NCBI GenBank assembly: GCA_023260375.1
Contig: JALQVK010000188.1
Span: 1-5,708 of the forward strand
Source: Rhodoluna sp.
GTDB lineage: Bacteria; Actinomycetota; Actinomycetes; Actinomycetales; Microbacteriaceae
DNA: 5,708 bases
Reading direction: 5' to 3'
Shown here: positions 1-4,405 of the stretch, one piece after another
Layout: each line of letters starts with the position of its first letter
Numbering within the stretch: position 1 is the stretch's first letter
Notes under the pieces: model-generated
The model's input: only the letters and a program-made list of their open reading frames with translations
Told to the model about the DNA's origin: nothing
Database searches by the model: none
Position numbers and translations under genes: made by a program

Positions 1-2
1 TT

Positions 3-137
3 ACTCTGGGCGATGAGGTACGTATCCACCAAGTCGTTGCAAACTTGCTGGCTAATGCGCGTGCGCATACTCCAACTGGAACTCCTATAACTGTCTCAGT
101 GAAATCAACTGATGCAGGAATTGAAGTTGCAGTTGCA
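3..137 (+). pseudogene. Sensor histidine kinase fragment (HATPase N-box), fused to L1
   Basis: The first 45 codons read [20 protein letters not shown] followed by [13 protein letters not shown] and a short strand ending EVAV. This matches the start of the HATPase_c domain of two-component sensor kinases: D-x-x-R-(I/L)-x-Q-V-(V/L)-x-N-L-L-x-N-A, with the ATP/Mg-binding asparagine of the N-box, then H-T-P-x-G-T and the following beta strand. A normal kinase would continue after EVAV with DNGPGI (the G1 box); here the frame switches to L1 at about bases 126-141. Nothing of the sensor, HAMP, phosphoacceptor or G boxes is in the window, so the fragment cannot be an active kinase by itself. Its three leucines are CTG, TTG and CTG, unlike the CTA-rich L1 part. 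It is the end of a kinase gene lying upstream, or foreign sequence joined during assembly. The HATPase call is strong; the exact kinase family is not recognisable. Confidence 0.8.
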
Positions 138-560
138 GCCGGTGCCGACGAAGTCGGTGGCGACGAGCTAATCGAAAAGGTAGCCGCTGGTTGGGTTGAC
201 TTCGACTCAGCAGTTTCAACCCCAGAGCTAATGGGCAAGGTCGGTCGTCTAGGTAAGGTTCTAGGTCCTCGTAACCTAATGCCAAACCCTAAGACCGGTA
301 CCGTAACCCCAGACACCGCTAAGGCAGTGACTGACATCAAGGGTGGAAAGATCGAATTCCGCGTTGACAAGCAGGCTAACCTGCACTTCATCGTTGGTAA
401 GGCATCGTTCACCGCTGAGAAGCTTGCTGAGAACCTAAACGCCGCTCTTGAAGAGGTCGTTCGTTTGAAGCCTGCATCGTCAAAGGGTAAGTACGTTCTA
501 AAGGCTGCCATCGCGACCACCTTCGGTCCTGGTATTCCGCTAGACACCAACTCGTTCTAA
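3..560 (+). CDS. rplA: 50S ribosomal protein L1, N-terminus replaced (chimeric, partial)
   Basis: From about base 138 the frame encodes ribosomal protein L1, which binds 23S rRNA at the L1 stalk, assists release of deacylated tRNA from the E site and represses its own mRNA in many bacteria. The L1 signature is clear around bases 261-300 ([18 protein letters not shown]), followed by [19 protein letters not shown] and the C-terminal SSKGKY...TTFGPGIP block; it ends with TAA at 558-560. Actinobacterial L1 is usually about 230-235 residues. Only about 141 L1 residues are present, starting at AAGADEVG, near residue 89 of the mycobacterial protein as I recall it, so most of the N-terminal part is missing. 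In its place, in frame and without a stop, is histidine-kinase sequence that runs off the window's left edge. A TTG at 45 is the first nominal start but lies inside the kinase part and has no ribosome-binding site. Leucine is CTA in 8 of 12 codons of the L1 part, consistent with strong expression bias. Identity of the L1 part is certain; integrity of the gene is not. Confidence 0.9.
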   Translation, partial: TLGDEVRIHQVVANLLANARAHTPTGTPITVSVKSTDAGIEVAVAAGADEVGGDELIEKVAAGWVDFDSAVSTPELMGKVGRLGKVLGPRNLMPNPKTGTVTPDTAKAVTDIKGGKIEFRVDKQANLHFIVGKASFTAEKLAENLNAALEEVVRLKPASSKGKYVLKAAIATTFGPGIPLDTNSF

Positions 561-574
561 AGTTGTAAAACAAT

Positions 575-613
575 TGAAGAAAGGATCGGGCTAAAACCCC
601 GGTCCTTTCTTCA
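575..613 (+). terminator. Strong hairpin after rplA, likely terminator or attenuator
   Basis: A 15-bp stem (576-590 with 598-612, arms GAAGAAAGGATCGGG and CCCGGTCCTTTCTTC) has one G-U pair and a 7-base loop, CTAAAAC. One further T-A pair (575/613) extends it. It starts 15 bases after the L1 stop. No run of U follows (ATCCCCAAGC), so it is not a textbook intrinsic terminator, although actinobacterial terminators often lack the U-tract. Only 19 bases separate it from the next start codon, leaving no room for a promoter after it. Confidence 0.75.
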
Positions 614-622
614 TCCCCAAGC

Positions 623-628
623 AAAGGA
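623..628 (+). promoter_or_regulatory. Ribosome-binding site deciding the GTG start at 633
   Basis: AAAGGA lies four bases before GTG 633. The ATG at 631 overlaps this GTG but is followed at once by TGA in its own frame (ATGTGA), so it cannot be used. The next in-frame ATG, at 681, has only a weak purine stretch (GAAAGA) in front of it. This makes GTG 633 the preferred start, with close spacing. Confidence 0.55.
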
Positions 629-632
629 AAAT

Positions 633-2084
633 GTGAACCACACCATCGGCGCCGCAACACTTCTCGACCCGAAAGACCCAATGGGCCTTAGGAACGATGC
701 GCCGCTACTTGATGCGTGGATTCGCGACATGGAAACCGACCGCTCTTGGTTCCAGATCCCTGGCCACAAAGGCCGCCTAGACCTAACCGGTCCGGTTGTC
801 GATGGCGACATCCCAGTTCTTCCTGGCAACCACACCAACCGCATTTCCCCAAGCCTAGTCGTTGAAGCCGAACAGCTCGCAGCCGACCTTTGGGGCGCCG
901 ACTTCTGCCGCTTCGGTGTCAACGGTTCTAGCGGTTCCAACCACGCAGCCGTCATGGCAGTTGCCGGTCCTGGCGACAAGGTCATCATCTCCCGCACGCT
1001 TCACAAGTCCCTCGCAGTCGGCCTCGTCTATGCCGGCGTAACCCCAATCTGGGTGAAGCCAGTCATCAACCCGGAGACCGGCCTACCGGAATACCTCCCA
1101 AGCACAGTCCTCAAAGAAACTCTCGCCAAGCACCCAGACGCCAAGGCAGTACTCATCGGTGAACCTAGCTACGTGGGCACCATGAGCAACATCCCGAGAC
1201 TCGCAGCAGTCGCCCACGAATACAACATTCCGCTAGTCGTCGACGCCGCCTGGGCAGCCCACTTCGGCTTCCACGAAAAACTTCCTAAGCACCCACTGGC
1301 CGAAGGCGCCGACATCGTGGTCACCTCCGCCCACAAAACTCTCCCAAGCTACTCCCAAGCAAGCATCCTGCTCGCCCAAGGAAAGTACGTCGACCTACCT
1401 CGACTCAACAAGATGTTCGACGCCACCCAAACCACCTCCATGTCTGGCCGCATCCTCGCCAGCATCGATGCAGCCCGTGCACTCCTCAAGCGTCACGGCC
1501 GCGAGCTAATTGGCCCAGTCATCGACGCCACCAACGAGGGACGCAAGAAGCTAAAAGAACATGGCATCGACGTCATCGACGGCCAATACATTGACCCACT
1601 AAAGATGGTCATCCTTTTCCAGAAGTGCGGAGCCGACGGCAACAAGGTTGAACAAGACCTCCTGAAAGCCAACATCGACGTGGAAATGGCCAACCGCGAC
1701 ATCGTGATCCCAATGATCACTTTCGCCGACACCCCTGAACGCATCAACGACCTCATCAACAAGATCATCAAGAGCGTTGAAGCCCAGGACAAAACCCCGA
1801 GACCGATCGAAATCTCAGCAGCATTCAGCATCGAACCTGAAGTGGTTGTAACACCACGCGAAGCCTTCTTCTCGAAGTATGAAATCGTAAAGGCAGAAGA
1901 CTCAGTCGGCCGCATCTGCGCCGAAATGGTTTGCCCTTACCCTCCGGGAGTCCCAGTCCTCAGCCCAGGGGAGCGCATTACCCAACCAGCCCTAGACGCC
2001 CTCTTCAAAGCCCGCGACCTCGGCCAAACCATCAAGTTCGTTGCTGACCCAACCCTGGCAACTCTGAAGGTTCTCCCGCTCTAG
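633..2084 (+). CDS. PLP-dependent Orn/Lys/Arg-type decarboxylase
   Basis: This 483-residue protein belongs to the fold-type I PLP enzymes of the Orn/Lys/Arg decarboxylase group. It would remove the carboxyl group of a basic amino acid in the cytoplasm to give a polyamine precursor (agmatine, cadaverine or putrescine). In order it shows the N-terminal FQIPGHKG motif (residues 40-47), the phosphate-binding NGSSGSN (97-103), RTLHKS with the ring-stacking histidine H124, VVDAAWAAH with D204 expected to contact the pyridine nitrogen, and TSAHKTL with the Schiff-base lysine K235. The C-terminal PYPPGVPVLSPGE (435-447) is typical of the family. The length matches the short Bacillus SpeA-like branch (about 480-490 residues), not the 710-755-residue E. 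coli enzymes that carry a wing domain. The substrate cannot be read from the sequence, and no agmatinase or spermidine synthase gene is adjacent. It follows the L1 hairpin closely and has no evident promoter, so it may depend on read-through. Its last bases overlap the minus-strand regulator in CTAG. The family call is firm. Confidence 0.93.
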   Translation: MNHTIGAATLLDPKDPMGLRNDAPLLDAWIRDMETDRSWFQIPGHKGRLDLTGPVVDGDIPVLPGNHTNRISPSLVVEAEQLAADLWGADFCRFGVNGSSGSNHAAVMAVAGPGDKVIISRTLHKSLAVGLVYAGVTPIWVKPVINPETGLPEYLPSTVLKETLAKHPDAKAVLIGEPSYVGTMSNIPRLAAVAHEYNIPLVVDAAWAAHFGFHEKLPKHPLAEGADIVVTSAHKTLPSYSQASILLAQGKYVDLPRLNKMFDATQTTSMSGRILASIDAARALLKRHGRELIGPVIDATNEGRKKLKEHGIDVIDGQYIDPLKMVILFQKCGADGNKVEQDLLKANIDVEMANRDIVIPMITFADTPERINDLINKIIKSVEAQDKTPRPIEISAAFSIEPEVVVTPREAFFSKYEIVKAEDSVGRICAEMVCPYPPGVPVLSPGERITQPALDALFKARDLGQTIKFVADPTLATLKVLPL

Positions 2085-2368
2085 TCAGCTTTTCGAGTTG
2101 TTTTTGTGCTTCGGGACTCAGCACCACGGTCCAAATCGTCAAGGCGCTTCCTTACTTCATCTAAAGTAAAGACCTGCATCGGACCCTTTGCTCGTTCTTT
2201 CATGTGTTCGACCATTGCTTCCTGAGCCCAAACTTCATCTTCAAGTTCGTCCACAGCAATTTCGATCATTGCTTTTACGTAATAGGTTTTGGTACGACCA
2301 GATCTCTTCGCGAGTTCGTCCAGTCGAGTCATAAGCTCGTCGGGGATTCGCAATGTCAACATAGCCAT
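2081..2368 (-). CDS. Ribbon-helix-helix antitoxin-like DNA-binding protein (orphan)
   Basis: From the ATG at 2368 this gives 95 residues. The N-terminal MAMLTLRIPDEL is the DNA-contacting beta strand of a ribbon-helix-helix fold, followed by two helices (TRLDELAKRSGRTKTYYVKA and MIEIAVDELEDEVWA). A C-terminal segment, GPMQVFTLDEVRKRLDDL, resembles the tail of RelB-like (DUF6290-type) antitoxins that normally wraps the toxin. The last residues are polar and basic (SRSTKTTRKAD). A longer frame opens at 2425, but the 2368 start has an AGGAGA site at good spacing and the palindromic operator lies just outside it, so the shorter form is preferred. No RelE/ParE-like toxin frame is adjacent: downstream is the convergent decarboxylase, sharing the CTAG that holds both stop codons. 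It is either an orphan antitoxin or a stand-alone repressor. Such proteins bind as dimers to palindromes in their own promoters, and one is present here. Confidence 0.82.
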   Translation of the reverse strand: MAMLTLRIPDELMTRLDELAKRSGRTKTYYVKAMIEIAVDELEDEVWAQEAMVEHMKERAKGPMQVFTLDEVRKRLDDLDRGAESRSTKTTRKAD

Positions 2369-2373
2369 AATCT

Positions 2374-2379
2374 TCTCCT
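2374..2379 (-). promoter_or_regulatory. Ribosome-binding site fixing the RHH start
   Basis: On the minus strand AGGAGA precedes ATG 2368 by five bases, a near-ideal Shine-Dalgarno sequence. It settles the start at 2368 rather than the upstream ATG at 2425. Its first base overlaps the edge of the palindrome, so a protein bound there would probably also sit at the start of the message. Confidence 0.75.
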
Positions 2380-2396
2380 GTATTACATGTAATACA
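2379..2396. promoter_or_regulatory. 18-bp perfect palindrome, probable RHH operator
   Basis: TGTATTACATGTAATACA is identical to its own reverse complement over all 18 bases and lies directly upstream of the RHH gene's ribosome-binding site. RHH antitoxins of the RelB/ParD/CopG type autorepress by binding such symmetric sites, so this is the likely operator. A weak minus-strand promoter can be drawn with -35 TCCACA (2419-2414) and -10 TGTATT (2396-2391) at 17-bp spacing, which would put the operator over the -10 and the start point. The palindrome also lies about 20 bases upstream of the proposed promoter of the divergent secretion cassette, so binding might affect both directions. The palindrome is seen; its use is inferred. 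Confidence 0.75.
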
Positions 2397-2415
2397 ACAA
2401 GATTATTTGAATCTG

Positions 2416-2444
2416 TGGAAAACATCTAGACTGACCCTTATAAA
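2416..2444 (+). promoter_or_regulatory. Possible promoter of the exported-protein/signal-peptidase cassette
   Basis: TGGAAA (2416-2421, four of six matches to the -35 consensus) and TATAAA (2439-2444, five of six matches to TATAAT) are separated by 17 bases. A start near 2451 would leave a very short leader before ATG 2462. The ribosome-binding site would be GGGGA at 2450-2454, seven bases before the ATG, so the start point and this site would nearly coincide. This is the best plus-strand candidate in the 93-base divergent gap. Confidence 0.4.
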
Positions 2445-2461
2445 GAAGTGGGGAAAAACCT

Positions 2462-2944
2462 ATGCGTAAACGCTTTCTACTGATCATTGTCGCTCTTGTT
2501 GCGGTGTTTGTTGTCGGAACGGTTGGTGCCAGCGTGCTGGGCCTCAACGGCAGTAACTCGGCTCCTGGAGAGTCCAAGACTGAAGCTGCTTGCGCTAGCA
2601 ACCTCGTGGTGAAGACCCCGGTTGCCACGGCTGGCCACGATTCAAACAGCATCGACTCGGTCGACATCACCGGAGATCTTTCGAAGTGTATCGACCAAAC
2701 CCTGCGTGCCGAAATTGACCTAGACGTAACCAACGCTCACATCTGGGCGGTTCACAAGATCACGGCTGCCGACGCTCAGGCTTCGAAAGTTACCCTCACA
2801 ATCAACCCTGCCACCGGCGACTTCTACACCGGCAAGCCTGTTGCCCAGAGCGGCGAATTGGTTCCAACCGGCGCCCGCTCAGACTTGGTTAGTGTCAAGA
2901 ACTTCGGCCTAACCACGATTACCATCGCCCAGACCTGGGAGTAG
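2462..2944 (+). CDS. Exported 160-residue protein, probable substrate of the adjacent signal peptidase (paralogue 1)
   Basis: I do not recognise a named family. The N-terminus is a classic export signal: MRKR, a hydrophobic core at residues 5-22 (LLIIVALVAVFVVGTV), and a possible cleavage site after VGA (residues 21-23). There is no lipobox cysteine. The predicted mature part is about 137 residues, rich in Thr, Ser, Val, Asn and Asp, with alternating strand-like segments and only two cysteines (C44, C76) that could form a disulfide outside the cell. It contains GDFY at 119-122 and ends in AQTWE. The third gene of the cassette encodes a protein of exactly the same length, with matching signal, SG/NGS...APGE stretch (near 30-37), C44, GDFY at the same position and the ending AKSWE, so the two are paralogues. 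Its stop lies eight bases before the signal-peptidase start. By analogy with TasA/camelysin next to SipW it may be a surface or fibre subunit; this is inference from arrangement, not from sequence identity. Confidence 0.8.
   Translation: MRKRFLLIIVALVAVFVVGTVGASVLGLNGSNSAPGESKTEAACASNLVVKTPVATAGHDSNSIDSVDITGDLSKCIDQTLRAEIDLDVTNAHIWAVHKITAADAQASKVTLTINPATGDFYTGKPVAQSGELVPTGARSDLVSVKNFGLTTITIAQTWE
2938..2942 (+). promoter_or_regulatory. Ribosome-binding site for the TTG-started signal peptidase
   Basis: GGGAG overlaps the final codons of the preceding gene (TGG GAG TAG) and lies ten bases before TTG 2953. No ATG or GTG is available in frame before the catalytic serine region, so this site and the TTG are the best supported start. 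The arrangement suggests translational coupling with the upstream gene. Confidence 0.5.
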
Positions 2945-2952
2945 CTAAAACT

Positions 2953-3930
2953 TTGCAAGGCTCTAAACACGCTCTGCATAGACGGCTTCGCCGCAACCGA
3001 ATTCGCCATGTCGCCGGCTACGCCATTATCGCGGCCCTATTAGCAACCTGGTGGCTGACCCTCGCACCCAGTCAAATCGGCGGCCCGCTAACCTTCGCAG
3101 TGGTTCAGGGCACATCCATGGAACCCGCCCTAAAAAGCGGCGACCTCGTTGCCGCCAAAGCCCAAGCTTCCTATCAAGTCGGCGACGTCATCTTTTACAA
3201 AAAATACGGTGGCGCGGTCATCCATCGAATCATTTCCCGAGAAGCCTCTGGCCAGTTCGTTACTAAGGGCCTCAACAATCGTTTCCCAGATTCTTGGCTA
3301 GTCAACGAAGCAGACATCCTCGGCAAGCTGGTCTTCACCGCCCCGAAAGCCGGTGAGCCATTCCTCTTTGCCGCCCAAAACCCCGCCCTGCTCGGCCTCC
3401 TCGTCGCCGCCGTCTTGAGCATCAGCTTCGTCCGAATAAGAAAACCAAATAAAACAGAACAACTCCAAACTCTGCTCGCTCACGCCCAAGCCGAACACCC
3501 TAAAAAGGGCCTAAAACCAGAATTACTCCTGGACGCCGTGGTGCTGATCATGTTGCTTTCAGTCACCGCCACGGTCGTCCTTGCTTTGAAAAGCACCCCG
3601 TTTTTCCCGAGGCTGGCTCTAGCCATGTTGGGTGTTGTGGTGGCAACCATACTCGTTTTCATTTACGGCAACTATGTTCTAAACGGCTCCGACCTTGCCG
3701 AGCCAATGCGCTCGCTCTTCGTGCTAAAGAACCGCCTAGTGAAGCTCCCAGGCAACACCACAATCGACGGCATTTCCATCGACGTCGCCTCATCGGCCGA
3801 ATTACGAGACCTCGCCGAAACCGCCAACCTGCCAATCATTCACCAGGTCAAAACCCCTGGCCTCACCCACGTCTTCACTCTCGTCACCGATAAGGGTAAC
3901 TATGTTTGGCGGTGGCATCCAGATGCTTAG
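2953..3930 (+). CDS. Signal peptidase I of SipW/archaeal type with C-terminal membrane extension
   Basis: This 325-residue membrane protease would cut signal peptides from exported proteins, most likely the two flanking 160-residue proteins. A basic N-terminus (HRRLRRNRIRH) is followed by a membrane helix (about 20-38) and the S26 peptidase domain: VVQGTSMEPALKSGDLV with nucleophile S55, then VGDVIFYKKYGGAVIHRII with H91 where typical bacterial enzymes have lysine. This Ser/His form is that of SipW, archaeal and ER signal peptidases. The next box reads TKGLNNRFPDSW (104-115); the usual GD-x-N aspartate is replaced by leucine (L107), leaving D113 as the likely acidic residue. A second membrane helix spans about 145-161. 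Beyond it is an extension unusual for the family: two more helices (about 190-211 and 219-239) and a roughly 75-residue tail (about 250-325) ending THVFTLVTDKGNYVWRW. That tail recalls the C-terminal part of archaeal DUF5305 proteins, from memory only. The TTG start is inferred. The next gene's start overlaps its end by eight bases, indicating one operon. Confidence 0.9.
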   Translation: MQGSKHALHRRLRRNRIRHVAGYAIIAALLATWWLTLAPSQIGGPLTFAVVQGTSMEPALKSGDLVAAKAQASYQVGDVIFYKKYGGAVIHRIISREASGQFVTKGLNNRFPDSWLVNEADILGKLVFTAPKAGEPFLFAAQNPALLGLLVAAVLSISFVRIRKPNKTEQLQTLLAHAQAEHPKKGLKPELLLDAVVLIMLLSVTATVVLALKSTPFFPRLALAMLGVVVATILVFIYGNYVLNGSDLAEPMRSLFVLKNRLVKLPGNTTIDGISIDVASSAELRDLAETANLPIIHQVKTPGLTHVFTLVTDKGNYVWRWHPDA

Positions 3931-4405
3931 ACGCCCGCTCTATGGACTAATCGCCATCTCGTTGCTGTTCACGGTTGGCTCGGTTGCCGCCAGCGTGATC
4001 AACCTCTCTGGCTCCGACCCTGCCCCCGGCGAGGGCACGACTACCGGCCACTGCGCCACGAACATCACGGTCTCCGCCCCACCAACCAACGCAAATGGCA
4101 ACGACAAAAGCAACGACCTCAAAGTCGTTCACGTTTACGTTTCCGGCAACTTCTCCGCCTGCACCGGCGGCTGGATGCGAGTCACAGCCCAAATCAACCC
4201 AAGCCAATGGGCCTATGCGGTCACCAGAGTCAACACTTCGGTTCAGGACTACACCTTCACCTTTGATCGCAACATCGGCGACTTCTACTCAGACACCCCA
4301 ACTTGGGCCAACAACCAGTTCACCAATCACGGCAACCTAGTCGGCCCTCAAAACAAGATGGACGTCTCCATGATCAGCGTTGTTGTGGCCAAATCCTGGG
4401 AGTAA
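3923..4405 (+). CDS. Exported 160-residue protein, probable substrate of the adjacent signal peptidase (paralogue 2)
   Basis: This is the second exported member of the cassette and has no recognised family name. It opens with MLRRPLYG, a hydrophobic core (about 7-20), and a VAA site (21-23) followed by SVINLSGSDPAPGE, which parallels SVLGLNGSNSAPGE in the first cassette protein at the same positions. C44 is shared, and a second cysteine is at C80. GDFY falls at 119-122 in both proteins and both end in W-E after a beta-strand-like segment. Overall identity is low, so duplication is old or divergence fast. It is richer in Asn, Trp and Tyr than its sister. ATG 3923 is chosen over ATG 3902 because it restores a short charged n-region and gives exactly 160 residues; GGTGG at 3911-3915 is a modest ribosome-binding site. 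It overlaps the peptidase gene by eight bases. The stop TAA is directly followed by the convergent gene's stop. The exported nature is clear; a role as surface fibre or matrix protein is inference. Confidence 0.8.
   Translation: MLRRPLYGLIAISLLFTVGSVAASVINLSGSDPAPGEGTTTGHCATNITVSAPPTNANGNDKSNDLKVVHVYVSGNFSACTGGWMRVTAQINPSQWAYAVTRVNTSVQDYTFTFDRNIGDFYSDTPTWANNQFTNHGNLVGPQNKMDVSMISVVVAKSWE

Noticed and set aside
45..560. Taking the TTG at 45 as the real start of a 171-residue protein
   Set aside because: The frame is open to the window's left edge, the TTG lies in the middle of the kinase N-box, and no ribosome-binding site precedes it.
2279..2284. GTAATA inside the RHH gene as a second operator half-site
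   Set aside because: It is one incomplete half (GTAATAG) without a partner, expected by chance.
2204..2392. Small plus-strand frame opposite the RHH gene as a hidden toxin
   Set aside because: The translation has no toxin-like pattern and is rich in residues expected from an antisense shadow; its start has no ribosome-binding site.
2369..2425. Longer RHH protein starting at ATG 2425 (114 residues)
   Set aside because: It would place the operator-like palindrome and a strong AGGAGA site inside the coding region; the ATG at 2368 fits both and begins right at the RHH strand.
2462..2560. Lipoprotein signal in the first exported protein
   Set aside because: No cysteine lies at the end of the hydrophobic core; the first is C44, far beyond a lipobox.
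3051..3266. Plus-strand 71-residue frame inside the signal peptidase gene
   Set aside because: It is an out-of-frame shadow rich in Arg and Pro; the overlapping peptidase frame has full catalytic motifs.
3902..3922. Earlier ATG at 3902 for the second exported protein
   Set aside because: It adds seven residues (MFGGGIQ) before the charged n-region and breaks the exact length match with the paralogue; ATG 3923 is better.
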